Shown here: piece after piece, positions 24,893 through 37,910 of the stretch
How the letters are laid out: the number at the start of each line of letters is the position of its first letter
How positions within the stretch are numbered: position 1 is the stretch's first letter
Assembly: GCA_963995525.1 (NCBI GenBank)
Contig: OZ023212.1
Location: 10,263,229 to 10,327,228, forward strand
Source: Escarpia spicata
Taxonomy: Eukaryota; Annelida; Polychaeta; Sabellida; Siboglinidae
Direction of reading: 5' to 3'
Length of the DNA stretch: 64,000 nucleotides
The notes under the pieces: generated by a model
What the model saw: the letters and a program-made list of their open reading frames with translations, nothing else
Told to the model about the DNA's origin: nothing
The model's database searches: none
Program-made: the position numbers and the translations under genes

Positions 24893-26205
24893 ATGGAAAT
24901 GCCTCACCGAAGAAAAAACATTATCAATAGATGGACGGAATACTGTTCGGAGATATACAACTTCCAGACCAACGGAGATCAAAGTGTTCTAGCCAGCCAA
25001 GAATCATCAAATGAGAACGACTTTCCAATTTTACGTGAAGAAGTGGAGATAGCTGTAAGATCACAGAAGAAGGGAAAAGCTGCTGGATTTGACAACATCC
25101 CAGCAGAACTGATAATGAACGGAGGAGAAACGGTGATAGACATCCTCACCAACATCTGCAACAAAGTCTGGCAGACTGGAGAGTGGCCAACAACATGGAC
25201 TCAATCACTGATAATTACTCTCCCAAAGAAAGGCAACCTACAACAATGTCAAACCTACCGAACCATCAGCCTCATTAGCCATGCGAGCAAAGTGATGCTG
25301 AGATCTTGAACAGATTAAAACCACAAGTAGAAGAGATCATCGCCGAAGAACAGGCGGGCTTTCGCAGTGGAAGAAGCACCACGGAACACATATTCAATCT
25401 TCGTGTTCTGGGTGAGAAATACATGCAACATCAACAGGAACTATTCCATGTCTTCATTGATTTCAAGAAAGCATTTGACAGGATGTGGCACGCCGCACTA
25501 TGGACAACAATGAAGAACTACAATATTGAACAAAAACTAGTACACATCATCGAACAGCTATGCGCTAAAGCTAGCAGCGCAATACTGGTGCAAGGCGCTG
25601 TCGGTGAATAGTTCCACACATCAGTCGGAGTCCGTCAAGGATGCCTCTTGTCACCTACATTATTCAACACACTGGCACAGTCAACATTGGAGGACGCATC
25701 ATCACCAACCTACGGTTCGCTGATGACATCGACGGGTTGGCTGGAAGTGAAGAGGAACTTGCTAACCTTATGAACCGACTGGACGAAACATCAGCCAGAT
25801 ATGGAATGGAAATTAGCACAGAAAACACCAAGCTAATGACAAACAGCAAAAATGAAATGAGGTCCCGAATAACTGCCAATGGACACGAACTGGAAACAGT
25901 AAGTCAATTCAAGTACCTCGGAGCTACCATCAATGACGAGGGTTCCAGGAACTAAATCCTTGCAAGATCTGCGCAAACATTATCAGCACTGGCGAAATTG
26001 AAACCAGTTTGGAGAGACAAGAACATTGCACTGAAATCTAAACTTAAACTAGTACGTACACTGGTCCTTTCCATCTTTCTGTATGCATGCGAATCATGGA
26101 CCCTCACAGCGGAACTGCAAAGAAGAATTGCTGCATTGGAAATGAAATGCTACATCACCAGCGATGAAATCAGAAAAATCATCACTCAACATTTGGGACA
26201 AACTT
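24893..26205 (+). pseudogene. RTE-type LINE reverse transcriptase, broken
   Basis: Plus-strand frames in order encode INRWTEYCSEIYN, GKAAGFDNIPAELIMNGG, EWPTTWTQSLIITLPKKGN, YRTISLISHASKVML, then EEQAGFRSGRSTTEHIFNLR, FIDFKKAFDRMWHA (motif A), GVRQGCLLSPTLFNT (motif B), NLRFADDIDGLAG (motif C, ADD) and LSIFLYACESWTL. This order and wording is typical of RTE-clade elements. Breaks visible: a frame change near 25306, an in-frame TAG at 25609, loss of the segment between motifs B and C with a frame change near 25660, a stop at about 25953, and loss of the segment after 'MKCY' near 26150. The upstream endonuclease is absent. Dead copy. Confidence 0.85.
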
Positions 26206-26518
26206 ATTTTATTGTAGGCTTTTTACCTTTTATATGATGCATAGTCAGCTAGGGACTAGTATAGCCTGTAGGTATATAATTTACGTTTTTAGATATAAAC
26301 ATCAAGTCTATGCTAATGTATGTAATGCCCAATGGCAATGCCAATGATTTAAACAATTATTTATTTTGATTCATAATAAAAATATTAACAATTTAGTTGT
26401 CTGTTTGACAATGTTAATGTTACTAAGCCTGATAATAATGATATATAAAGGTAGATTACTGTCACAGTACTAGACCTACTTGCTCAAAAATTATATGCGT
26501 ACCGACTACTGCCGATAA

Positions 26519-26790
26519 TGGGGACCGGTGACCGAGTGGTAAAGCACCGGTCGAGGGGACTGGACTCGAATCCAACTATCGGCCGCTGTTTTTTAAAAAA
26601 ACTTGGGCAATTCCGTTCTCTTGAAAAAGACAATAGGCCATTGGCCCCTTCTAACTGTTGTCTGCCAGAGGAAGTAAAAGATCCCATGCATGGGGTAAAT
26701 GAGCTAATGAGTCCACCCTGTAGAGGATTCACTACCTGTTGGGCCTGTAGATGAGGATATTATGAGATAAAAACCACAGTGCAACATTGT
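26519..26790 (+). mobile_element. tRNA-like SINE
   Basis: The head reads GGGACCGGTGACCGAGTGG followed by TAAAGCACCGG, giving an A-box-like TGACCGAGTGG. A B-box-like GGACTCGAATCCAA lies about 50 bases further on, the layout of an RNA polymerase III internal promoter. A non-tRNA body of about 190 bp follows ('ttgggcaattccgttctctt', 'ctgccagaggaagtaaaaga', 'gggcctgtagatgagg'). A tRNA-derived SINE is the best explanation; I see no second full copy in the window. Confidence 0.6.
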
Positions 26791-27220
26791 AATAGGACTA
26801 GGGCTGAATAATTTTCCAGATCCAGAATATCAATATTTGTCAAAATTATCCATTTTTTTAGATTTATGATGTATAATATAAGCCACACATGTTGCATTTT
26901 TATTGTGTTCTGTTCCATTTATTTCAGGTTGATGTCGTCACTAATGTCCAAAAGCAAGATTTTTCCATTCGGAAAGCAATTATACCAGTATAAGTGGTAT
27001 AGTGTTTGTGTGTATGCATTCTGAATTATTGAATATTATGATAAAATAATTATAATGTATATTGCAGTACAGAACTCAGAATCAAGTTATTTGACCAATC
27101 AATAAGGTACATGTGACAGGTTTCAGGGCAAAGCGCAATATATCAACACTCAATTATATGTTTCGTCCTCATAGCGTAAATTTCATAATGACCGATATCT
27201 AGACCCAAACTGTTTTTTTA

Positions 27221-27345
27221 CAGTAGAACCTGTCTTGGATGACCACCTGCTTTTCAATGTTTATTGGCCTGTCATGGGGGACCACCCGTTTTGAGAGACC
27301 ACTTTTGTAGGCTGAAGTGGCGGTCACTCAAGATAGGTTCTACTG
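27221..27345. mobile_element. 125-bp MITE with CAGTAGAACCT ends
   Basis: Left end CAGTAGAACCTGTCTTGGAT; right end TCAAGATAGGTTCTACTG, the inverted counterpart. The left flank ends in TA and the right flank starts AA, so a TA duplication is possible but degraded. Internal words (gtgaccac and ggtcactc types) also pair. Tc1/mariner-like non-autonomous element by inference. Confidence 0.65.
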
Positions 27346-27702
27346 AACATTTCAATTCTGCAATTTTGCCTAGGCAAATATGTCACCCGAGCCGCATGAC
27401 GTTTATTGTATTTTGTCCTTAAACCCTTCCAATATATACTATTGATATGGTAATAAAGCATGAGTGTGTAAATGCAGTGTGGTACGCCACGTTCAAAGTA
27501 ATGGAAGAAAATCATTCAGAATGACTGACCCAACAACAGTTTCCAATCTAACATTCTACAAGTGTTGAGACACAACCCATCTTGCTTAGAGTCACTATCA
27601 ACTTTTCACCCCTACCCTCTTGACACTATCCTGCCAAGTTATTTCGGTTTTCTCTTTCTACCACACATGTTTTCCTTGCTCTCTTTGTCAATATCAAATG
27701 GA

Positions 27703-28003
27703 GTACCATGGTGTACCTGTATCAACATACCATGGTGTACCTGTATCAACATACCATGGTGTACCTGTATCAACATACCATGGTGTACCTGTATCAACAT
27801 ACCATGTTGTACCTGTATCAACATACCATGGTGTACCTGTATCAACATACCATGTTGTACCTGTATCAACATACCATGGTGTACCTGTATCAACATACCA
27901 TGGTGTACCTGTATCAACATACCATGGTGTACCTGTATCAACATACCATGGTGTACCTGTATCAGAATACCATGTTGTAACTGTATCAACATACCATGGT
28001 AGT
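27703..28003. repeat. 24-bp minisatellite, about 12.5 copies
   Basis: The unit taccatggtgtacctgtatc plus aaca is repeated head to tail with few substitutions (ccatgg/ccatgt). Because 24 is divisible by three and the unit lacks stops in several frames, long open frames appear on both strands. They are artefacts. Two diverged units lie further on at about 28265-28330. Confidence 0.95.
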
Positions 28004-28339
28004 ATACCAGCAGATATGGGTGAAATACATTGACATATTTAAATACAAATAATCTTGAAGGGTTCAAATACGATCAAATGAAAACGCATATATTTAAATA
28101 CAAATATGTATTTAAGATACTTTTCAGAAGTCTTTTTACAAAACCGCAAATGACAAAAATAATGGCAAATATTATATTGAGATATGTTGTTTATCAACAT
28201 AATTTGACGATGTTATGTACAACAATGACATGAGAAGTCGCTTACTGATTGGCAATCTTTGGTGTTTGTACCTAGGTGTACCTGTATTAAAATACCATAT
28301 TGTAACTGTTTCAAAATACCATGGTAGTATACCTGAGTA

Positions 28340-29065
28340 CAGTGTATATCAAGTCACTGGCATTGGAACGGAGAGGGGGCGTTAAAAAACCCACCTTGAG
28401 GTTTTCCAGACATCTCGATCTGCAACCCCTTGAGGCTCGCTGAAAAAACCCCACCTTAAGGCACTCTGAAAAGGTAAATTTGCACCCCCTTCCTAAATGT
28501 TAGGTAGCTAAGCTCCTAATCCACAAATACTGGGTTCCAATGACTATGTAAATAAAACAAGTATTACCATGTTTAAATTGTTTCCTACATGGATGTTAAT
28601 TGATGTATATTATGCTAGAATTTCAAATTGATAATTTTTCTGAATTTTTACTGTAGCATTAATATATTTAATGTCTCCAACAATGTTTTTTTGCTATCCC
28701 TGTTGTGAATGTCATTGTGACGTGTAGTCTTTGCTATTTCAGATAATGGTTTATTATTATACACGAGTATTTAAGGATTAATTTCTTGACATGTATGCTC
28801 AATAGTCAATTTGTTGTTTTTATCATATACTTAATTGTTCATATTGTATTATAATTAAGATTTGATAAATGATTTGTGTCATTCTTAGCATTGCTTGCAT
28901 ATATGTACATGTATGCTCAATATACTTTATTTTTATTTGTTTTATTTGGTCATTCAATCTGCTTGGATATTACAGTAGATTGCCTGTATGGTTAATGTAT
29001 TTTAATGTATGATATAATAAAAAATATATGAAGATTAACGTGCACCTCTGTTAATGAGTATGTTT
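28340..29065. other. Non-coding stretch
   Basis: AT-rich DNA. A short pair of similar segments, 'aaacccaccttgaggt' and 'aaccccaccttaaggca', occurs at about 28385-28465. No gene seen. Confidence 0.5.
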
Positions 29066-29069
29066 ACAG

Positions 29070-29340
29070 AATATTTTCTACAGGATCTATAGAATATATC
29101 CTACAGTAAATAGCCTATAGGATATTTCCCATAGGAAATATTCTGTAGTGTATTTCCTATAGGAAATATCCTATATAATATTTCCTATAGGAAATATTCT
29201 ATAGAAAATACTATAGGATATTTTCTATAGAAAACTGCAAAAATCCTATAGAATATTCATTAAAAAAAACTGTAGTTTTACATAGAACATTTCCTATAGT
29301 TTTCCATAGAAAATTTCCTATAGATTTCTACAGAAAACAA
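29070..29340. repeat. Palindromic CTATAG cluster, right
   Basis: Repeated self-complementary words such as tcctataggaaatattctat and ttttctatagaaaac over about 270 bp, the counterpart of the cluster at 24612-24892. Immediately after it (29345-29490) the composite family resumes in inverted orientation: 'actcacctcggaatcagac' and 'acacctcgaatgtatattag'. Confidence 0.75.
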
Positions 29341-29344
29341 TGCC

Positions 29345-29490
29345 CAAAAATCCTGTAGTTGTTTTGCTAAGGGTTACTCACCTCGGAATCAGACATGCTA
29401 GCTGTAGTACTTGTGGGAAATTAATACGTTTTTATACAGTACACCTCGAATGTATATTAGCTTACAAAGAATCCCATTAACAAATGAGAC
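29345..29490 (-). repeat. Composite repeat family, right remnant
   Basis: The reverse complement contains 'gattctttgtaagctaatat', 'acattcgaggtgta' and 'gtctgattccgaggtgagt', as in copy B at 21040-21330. This places 24145-29490 as one inverted family copy with a large internal insertion. Confidence 0.55.
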
Positions 29491-29844
29491 TAAATAATTA
29501 ATAATTGATCTGGTTGGTTCCACGCACACACCGTTAAATGATTACAACGCAAGTGCAACAGACAGCGCCCGGGCAAAGGCAAAATTAGCATGACAAAACG
29601 GAGAGAAATGTATACCTACAGCTTGCAACAACGCAGTGTGTTTGCGGACCGTGACAGTTCCCAAGCAACCGCTCAGGGCGCTGCCTGACAATTGACACAA
29701 AAAACGTATTCGTCACCGTAGCAGCGCCAGACAGAGTGTGTGTGCGTGTGTGTGTGTGACTGGCAGGTATGACTAATCATAATGATCAGGAAGTGCCGGA
29801 GCGGCATACATGAACACGTAACATTTTCGTAAGACTAACCTCGG

Positions 29845-29957
29845 TAATGGCGACATAACTGACCACTGACTGTCCAGTCTTAGTCCACCGTAGCCACGAC
29901 CGAGGTCCAGTCACGTCACGCCAAGACGCCGTACATAGCGGACAGGTGAGAGTGCCA
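29845..29957. repeat. Segment repeated at 47607-47722
   Basis: The 110-bp stretch with 'ctgaccactgactgtccag', 'gaggtccagtcacgtc' and 'ggacaggtgagagtgcc' has a diverged parallel copy about 17.8 kb downstream ('ctgaccactgagtgtccac', 'taggtccagtcacgtctcga', 'aacaggtgagagagccg'). The first copy lies 1 kb upstream of exon 1 of the Dispatched-like gene. Whether this is a duplicated 5' flank or a dispersed repeat cannot be told from the window. Confidence 0.5.
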
Positions 29958-30936
29958 ACATTAATTTTAGTGTAATTGCTGGCATCGACACACGTCGCTC
30001 TAATAGCAGGTGTAACCGTGGGAGTCGAACTGACGGTTTGCTGTTGAAAAATTTTCGCCGCCACCGATCTTCATGGCTCAGTATACAGTTAGTTTTCCGA
30101 TTGGCGACCGTGTTAACGTTTTGTCTGATTATAAGAAAACGTGACCTACAAAATGTCTTCAACTTCTCACCTGCTGTTACCATCATCTCATTGACATGCA
30201 GATAGATTTTTTAAATGCATATTTCTAGCTCTCGTAAAATGCCTGTATGTGTGACACCCGTCAATATTTACGATTGCCGGGAAGCATCACTCCGCCAAAT
30301 AAAAGGGTCAAACAGGCAAATTGCTGCGAAATATCCTTCCGCTTATTCAGATCATCTAAAAATCAAATGCACTTATGTCAGAATATGTGAATTTTGTAAA
30401 ACAAATCTTTTCTCAAAAAATCTCTGCACTTTTTCGTAGCTGTAGCATGACCCCTTCAGCTCTTCATCAGCTTCTGCACTGGGTCAGCTGGCTTGACAAT
30501 GACATCGGGTGTGTGTGTGGGGGGGGGGTGCTGTTGATTATTTTATCGCTGCACCACCGTAACTTCACAACACCAGTCACAAGGGCACATTAAAAAGGGT
30601 ATGGGGAGCACAGTCACCCACGCAGAAAGGTCTATTTACTAAAGATAAACATTCTATTTACTATAATATTACCGTTTGCCTGTGTGAGATGTACTCTTTA
30701 TCAAAGGCAGTGTACTTGTAGTTTGTAAGCTTCGTATGACCGGCTGGAGTAAAACATACCTGTATTTTTTATTGGTAATGTATTTAGTAGATATACGTGT
30801 GTGCGTTGCAGATCAACACAAGGACTACTGCTTGTCGCTGAACACCGGACGCAGGAAACAGAACGCACTATATATTAGAGCTAACTATGACAGTATTCCA
30901 ACACAGAAGTTTCACGTTGGTTTTTGATACAAGGTC

Positions 30937-31148
30937 ATGGCTCAATCAATCGAAGACGGCACAGCTTATACAAATAATTGCGAAGTTGAATCTCCGATTT
31001 CGCCACAACATGAAAATGGCGCTGTATTGACCATATCCGAAGCTGACGGTGACAATCCTAGCAGAGTCAATAATTATAAGTGTAACGGAAGTGACGAGAA
31101 TGTTTCAAGCGCGACACCAACCGCAGTGGAGCCCCCAAAGCCGAATTG
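30937..31148 (+). CDS. Dispatched-like protein, coding exon 1
   Basis: Encodes residues 1-71 (MAQSIEDGTAYTNN to PKPNW). This is a hydrophilic, acidic cytosolic N-tail with no signal peptide, as expected for RND proteins whose first membrane helix follows the tail. The ATG is in a fair Kozak setting (aaggtcATGG). The exon ends at TG|GTAAGT, so codon 71 (Trp) is completed by the first base of exon 2. Intron 1 (31149-32708) holds a foldback-like repeat and an LTR-like stretch. The start is the only upstream in-frame ATG in this open stretch; an additional 5' non-coding exon cannot be excluded. Confidence 0.75.
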
Positions 31149-31321
31149 GTAAGTCAGTCATTAAAGGCAATACAGCCTGATATACACTGGCACTTTTGTC
31201 ACGACCTACCCAGACCAGACCAGACCGACCCAGACTGGTTCGGACGGTCCGTATGCCCGACTCACCCCGACTGCAGTGTATACATTACACCGACTGACAC
31301 CGACTGAGTCAGACTCGATCT

Positions 31322-32141
31322 GGGGGGCGTTTCATTAACATTCTTAAGAGCTCTTAAGCCCGAAATGAAAAACTGCGTTTCACTAATAATTCATCCTGGA
31401 TACGGTCCATAAAAACGGTCCTAAAAATGCCAATTTCTAAGTCTAAGACGACGTTACACCACTCTTTAACTATCATAAACACATAGATTTTACTAAGTGC
31501 GTTTTAATTTAGGTCCATTTCACGCAGAGAACTAGTTGTTCACAGCCAAATAAGTCTTCCAAATGTCAACGATTAATCGTTTGCTAAAGCATGATTTGTT
31601 TACACGACGTGACCGGTTGACGTGTGCGTAGCGGTTTAACGGCTTTGTGAAGGTCAAGATTGTTGTGACATTTGTTAATCAAACTCGACGGCACAATTTC
31701 AGTTTAAGTTGTTGGCGCTCTCTACGCTCTTGTCAACTGAATATTATCAACAACGACGCTCCCATCAAAACCACGGGCGCTCGCGTCGTGTCAAAACACT
31801 GTACCGTGTGTGATGCGGAAATAGTGTCCCCTGTGATATGCTTCTGCAAGATTTCGTTTCAATTCTTTGCACAGTGAAAAAAAAGTCATATGTTGTTGAC
31901 AAATGGTTGTTGCGCCGACTTTTCAAACACTTTTTGACAACTGTTTAATCTATTTTTCAAAATTGTGCCAAGTGTGTAGATTTTCGATTATTATGATGGA
32001 AATATCCCTCTTTGCCTTATGATTAATTTAACGATCACGTTAGTGAAACGCATTTTGAAAATACTGCTTGATTTTTCCGTCAGAGCCTGTTCTAGGATGG
32101 ATTTTCCTCAAGAGCTTAATATCTTAGTGAAACGGTCCCTG
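31322..32141. repeat. Inverted-repeat element in intron 1
   Basis: The left side has gcgtttcattaacattctta, agagctcttaag and, inside, 'gcgtttcactaataattcat'. The right side has the inverted forms 'gttagtgaaacgcatttt', 'agagcttaatatcttag' and 'tgaaacggtccc'. The match is imperfect and the ends are approximate. A small open frame inside (31647-31877) has no family signature. Directly before it, about 31195-31320 is a CCGACT/CAGACC-rich low-complexity patch. Confidence 0.5.
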
Positions 32142-32162
32142 CAGGTCAATAAAGCTCAATGC

Positions 32163-32460
32163 AGTGCAACTTGTTAGGTAATTAATTAAGCCAGGTGCAG
32201 TGACAGTGGCTATAAATATACAAGGCGTTGCCAGCAGTGACTGGGAGACTGGACAGTTGAAAGTTTGAGTTTCTGTCAGACAGGAGAGCGACAAGGTTGG
32301 TTAGCCGAGACTGGAGCGAAGAAGAGTCGCCGTAGCGAAGGTGTTGTAGAAAGAAGTCGAATAAAACGTGTCGTTTCTACACTCCGGGTGGAGTGGCCCA
32401 CCCACTGTTAGGTTTGATTAATAACGAAGCAAAGGTGTTCCCTACATTAATAATTACACA
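32163..32460. mobile_element. Possible solo LTR in intron 1
   Basis: About 300 bp with a TATAAATA box near 32212, an AATAAA signal near 32360, a start like TGTTAGGTAATT and an end like TAATAATTACACA. The order promoter, signal, end is that of an LTR. No flanking duplication, primer-binding site or gag-pol remains are visible, so this is a weak call. Confidence 0.3.
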
Positions 32461-32708
32461 TTTTTCTACTATCCCTGTAATCTGTATTTGCATTGGATTT
32501 ATGTATTAACAGTTTTTTTATATCTCAGAATCTGACTAGACATACAATATATGTACGCATATTCCAGCATACGTCTTTTCGCTTGCCTGACTGCTAATAG
32601 CAATAATATTATATTTTATCAGCATTAATGATAAATAAAAATACCAAAACCGATATATAAATTACCTACCTTGGAATGCCGAAGAATAATCGAAGTGTTT
32701 ACTTTCAG

Positions 32709-32832
32709 GTACATTCGGTTCCTGACTCGATATCCCGCCGTTGTCATTGTTGTCGTTCTCATCATCGTCGGCACCTGCACCGGAATTACTGTAGGATTCA
32801 AAACGATCCCTGACTTCGCAGACCCATTAAAG
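32709..32832 (+). CDS. Dispatched-like protein, coding exon 2 (TM1)
   Basis: Encodes residues 72-112. It contains the first membrane helix (about residues 80-101, AVVIVVVLIIVGTCTGITVG) and the extracellular motif PDFADPLK, close to the PDFSDPL-G-PRGT block that follows TM1 in Dispatched proteins. The acceptor is tttcag|GTACATT and the donor AAG|GTACGT; the exon ends in phase 0. The 5' base completes the split Trp codon of exon 1. Confidence 0.85.
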
Positions 32833-33864
32833 GTACGTGGCGGAAATTAACAGATAACATTGTTCTATATAAAATTAAGATTAAAGTCACATGTCACGAT
32901 GGTAGTCTAAAAGATAATGAACAATAGCTTCCACCCAGCCGTGTGGCAACAAACCAGGAGCGCCACCTGTCACCGTTACATTAGTTTGAACTTAAACTCG
33001 TTCCCATGATCAGTTAATTTCAGCTCAATAGTGTCGACACACGGGGAATAACTGACAACTCAATGTGTCCACTGAAAAAAGAAAAATAACTCTCAAAATA
33101 ATTACCGTATTTAACTACATCGCCAAGTGATTGATCAGACGTCTGTCGTCAATATATCAATACGCTGACTTTGCAGCATTGTATGTCTACTTCTCCCAGC
33201 CGCCAAGGTCTTCTCGCCTCTTTCTATTGCATTTCTATGATATATAGATAACTTCATGAGATGATGGGGGGATTCGTAGTTTCTGTAGTTCGTAATTTGT
33301 GGAACGACCCGTCGTCGTCGTCATCGCCACCGTCGACGTCGTCGTCGTCGTCGTCGTCACCGTCACAGTCGTTGTTGTGATCGTAACGACTGCTGTATAT
33401 AAAACTAATACAAATAAAAAGTAGGACATAATTCAATTGTAGAATAAATAAATAAAGATAATATTACAGATGTGTAACCATCAGCAAATCAAATAAACAA
33501 GTTAACGTAAATGTTAAAACTCATACATTATTTAATTAAGAAATGTCACCATCAATCAGTTAAATCAAGTTAACTGAGCTAAAGAATAAACCATATCATA
33601 TAATATGATACATTTAATGTTTGTCAGAGATGCAACTAACTGGTAGATTCGATCCAGACGTATACTGTACTTGTCTCGTTGTGTATCCAGGACAAGAGTG
33701 GTTAGGAATTAAGATGCACATTCCGAGCACCTTTGTCATTCCACTGCTCAGATTCCCACTGCCCGCCTGTGCTTGTACTTTGCTCCGATCAGCTGATGCG
33801 GGTCTGAAGTAGAACAGTGTTTTGTTCTGTGGAGCGCCTATGATCTTGAGGCATTACCACATTG

Positions 33865-34705
<841 letters not shown>

Positions 34706-35109
34706 TGTTTGTGAATGATACAAGGGGGTTGTTGATGTTGCGTGTTGCCGTTGTTGGTTGTTAACATGAAGCAGACCGAAATGATCATCGTGGACGGTGG
34801 TGAAATGGTTCGCGCATATGTTTGACGAGCTCCTCACCAACAAAGGAGCGTCCACTTCCTCAGTCTTAAATAAAGCTAATTATCAGTCTCCAACAACCAC
34901 CCCAGATAACCAGTTTCAACGAAGCTCCCTTCCTGTGCTGCTGTCTGCATCCACTGCACCACTGTCACTAACTTGGTCTATGCAAGCCACACAAAGCATC
35001 GCGCCTTTTCTTGCTTGGTCGACATCTTGTGAGTTGAGATTAGGCCTACTCTGTTCGGTGGAGTGACAGCTAACCCGGAAACTATGCAAATAGAAACTCC
35101 ATATGTTGA

Positions 35110-35320
35110 CTACAAGACGGTTAGACTGGTTAGACTGCCGGACGCTCGACTGGATAGACCTGGGTTCGAAGCAGGCTGGACGGTGGTTCGGTACTGTTTC
35201 ATCTGCCATGTCGAACAGTGGGCAATTTTGTTCACGCTCCTTCGCCCGCTTCCAACCTGCACCGCCCAGTGTGGAAGGGTAGGCCAACAACACCAGCATG
35301 CAAAGTACAATGAAGCCTAG
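35110..35320 (+). mobile_element. Possible tRNA-derived SINE
   Basis: The segment 'gactggttagactgccgga' followed about 30 bases later by GGGTTCGAAGC gives an A-box-like and a B-box-like pair, resembling a tRNA head. An unrelated tail follows to about 35320. The cloverleaf is poor, so a functional tRNA is not supported. Confidence 0.35.
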
Positions 35321-36184
35321 GCGGGGAGATTGGGTGCTATTGAAGGGTTTTCTCCTTTATATGAAGTTATGTAATAACATCTCTATAACGTATATTAAAC
35401 ATTCAAACAATAGGGCCTACATTAGGATTATTCACAGCTTGCAAAACTCACTGGGCCAATGAAATACCAACGAAATTTATGCAGAAGCCATCATTGCCAA
35501 AATCATGTCTTACTAGCTTGGTTTCTGGAATATTCAGTCTACAAAAACGGGTATTTTCGTGGGCCATGGCCTTCGTGGGTCCTAGACACGTATATATAGT
35601 GCCTATTGGATCTCCCACCGCTCACCGGGAAGACAGGATCGCATTCTCATACAGTGATTCGTGGGTTCTGCGTAAAGAACGTCTCGATACTGGTTGTATT
35701 CGCCTCACAGCCAACAGAGTCAGCCGTCGCTTCGTTGCATCGTCATCGGCGTTATGCAATACGCGTTGGTTGTTATGAGCTCTCCCTGGCGATGTTATTG
35801 ATCTGCTGGGTGTTTCGTAGGCGTGATGAATTGCAGTAAACGCGTTTGAGGATTCATGTCACGTTCGCTAACACACGGCCACGTGTCTACAGGTAGCAGC
35901 TCCGTGAATCCAGCTAACTGGTCTTGTTCGCGTGGATCTCCATCGTTTATTCGAGTACGAGTTCTTTAGGGGGCGTACCGAGCGTGCGTTCGTAACGTTA
36001 GCTTTGTTTTGTGATCCAGACAGACCATACACATTACTGTTGTTGTCTGTATATTAATTGGTTTCACGAATAACTGATGGGCGTACATGGATATCGTGAA
36101 CGTGTATTGAAAATACGCCTACACACCTGTCCGTAAACATAATTTAAAATATTGATTTTGGTCAAAAGCAAAATCGGACTATTA

Positions 36185-36605
36185 TACACATATCAACAAC
36201 AGCTTTCGATACAATTGATCATGAAGTTCTTTTACAACGCCTCCATAGACACTTTGCTATTTTTAGCACGGCGCTTTAGTGGTTTATTTCATATTTTTCA
36301 TACCGACAACAAAACATTAACATATTTGGCTCACTATCTTTTCCAGAACATCTTCCATTTGGATCGGGATCGGTCCTTGGTCCCTATCCGTTTAGCTTAT
36401 ACACTACATCCTTTAATCGAGTAGTCATCCATTACCTGTCATAATATCAATCATCACGTGTATGCCGACAACACACAGGTTTATATATTAACATTAACAG
36501 GCATCTCTATCGAATTTAAATGACTGTCTCAGTGGATGGAAACAAGTAGATTGAAGCTAAATCCAGATAAAACTGATTTAATTATCATTGGCAGAAAACA
36601 ATAAT
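36185..36605 (+). pseudogene. LINE reverse transcriptase fragment (L2-like)
   Basis: Broken plus-strand frames read TAFDTIDHEVLLQRLHRHF (RT motif A region), ALQWFISYFSYRQQ, FGSGSVLGP (motif B region), VYADNTQVYI (motif C, with ADN in place of ADD) and LSQWMETSRLKLNPDKTD. This order is that of L2/Rex-type RTs. Frameshifts separate nearly every block, and both ends of the element are missing. It lies in intron 2, sense to the host gene. Confidence 0.75.
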
Positions 36606-37189
36606 GAAAAAGGTACTCGTAAAAATATGTACATATATATATACATATAACATATGTTATAATGAAACTAATATCGACCAGGGGACCAAAGTGAGTTCTT
36701 GGAATTCACTAAGAATGGGCATTGACATACAACGCAAGCAAATCTTCCTACAAGCCTCCAAATGTTTGAGGCCGAGGGATTACCGTTGAATAATGTGCGC
36801 GCGTGTGCGTGGACAGTGCGCCAGTGTGGTATTGTAAATTGACCCCCGTCGTATATAATATGAACCGGGGGGCCATTTACCTCGGTGTTAAAAACGAGTC
36901 TGTAAAAAAGATTTTGCCGTGTTCAGTGAGTTGGACGTGGTCAATTGGTGTACGCGCTATAACAAACAAAGACAATCCAAAACTGTTTAAAAAAACGGTT
37001 CTAAACCATACTGATGTAAATCGGCAATGGACATTTCAGCATTTATTACGGTTATCAATTTAACATTGTTTTAACAATTTTTTGGGCACGATTGTGCCTT
37101 TCATAATAATACATTCTTTAATACATTACATCAATGAACCACGCCTATAATGTTTAAATCACTAGACATATAAACAGTTCCATTTACCA

Positions 37190-37910
37190 CTGAAGTCCAT
37201 TTATAATCACACACCGGTCATGCTTAGCCGCTTTTCCCGAGTGAATGAAGGAGATGCTACGTTTCACCATTCAAAAATACTCCATTGCATGATCAACCAA
37301 TACGCTCTCGCAGCAAAGGCAGTCCGGCCAGATCTAAGATCATATCTTGATGTTGTTGTCAAGATAGTAAATACCACCAAACCCAGCGCTCTCAATACTC
37401 GACTATGCGTTTGCCAAGAGTTCCATGCGGACCAAGAGAAGCAGCTCTTCCACACGGCGGTCTATTGACTGATATATAGAACACGGAAATAAAGAAAAAT
37501 GGCTAAACGATGAGATCCCCTAATTGCTTGACCACGTCTACAAGGAAGTCTCGAAAATACGTCGAGAAACACTAGGCTAAGCCTTGACGCTGGCTTACTC
37601 AAAGTGCGAATATTCATGGTAAAGCTGGAGTTGTGGGAGGGCAACGTCAAGTACGGAAACTTCCACATGTCTGATCATCTCAACGCAGCGTCTGGTGATG
37701 AAGAAACTACGAAAGGAAACACGGGGCAACTTGTGCAGGCGCACGTACGGGTCTGTCGCCAATGCCAAACGGAATTCCAAACTAACTTCCTGTTCGAAAG
37801 AAGGAAATTTTTTCAAAGATCCGTCCAGCGTGGAGGTACAATTCCTTAGCAGACGGCATGCATGTAGCATGACTTTTTCATGTTCGTGAATGACTCCACC
37901 GTTTCCCATG
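37190..37910 (+). pseudogene. hAT/ZBED5-like transposase fragment
   Basis: The plus-strand frame from 37220 reads HHSKILHCMINQYALAAKAV, YLDVVVKIVNTTKPSALNTR and EKQLFHTAVY. This is the 'CILH-Q-LA-K---L---L--VVKI-N-IK---LN-R' region of ZBED5/FAM200-type hAT-derived proteins. A further frame at 37604-37849 (VKLELWEGNVKYGNF) continues it after stops. Neither the BED finger nor the C-terminal dimerisation part is seen. It lies in intron 2. Confidence 0.65.

Noticed and set aside
27562..28067. Repeat proteins of 90-146 residues
   Set aside because: Products of the 24-bp minisatellite, open on both strands; no start context or conserved flank.
35110..35185. Functional tRNA gene
   Set aside because: A B-box-like word is present but no acceptable acceptor stem or cloverleaf; better read as a SINE head or chance.
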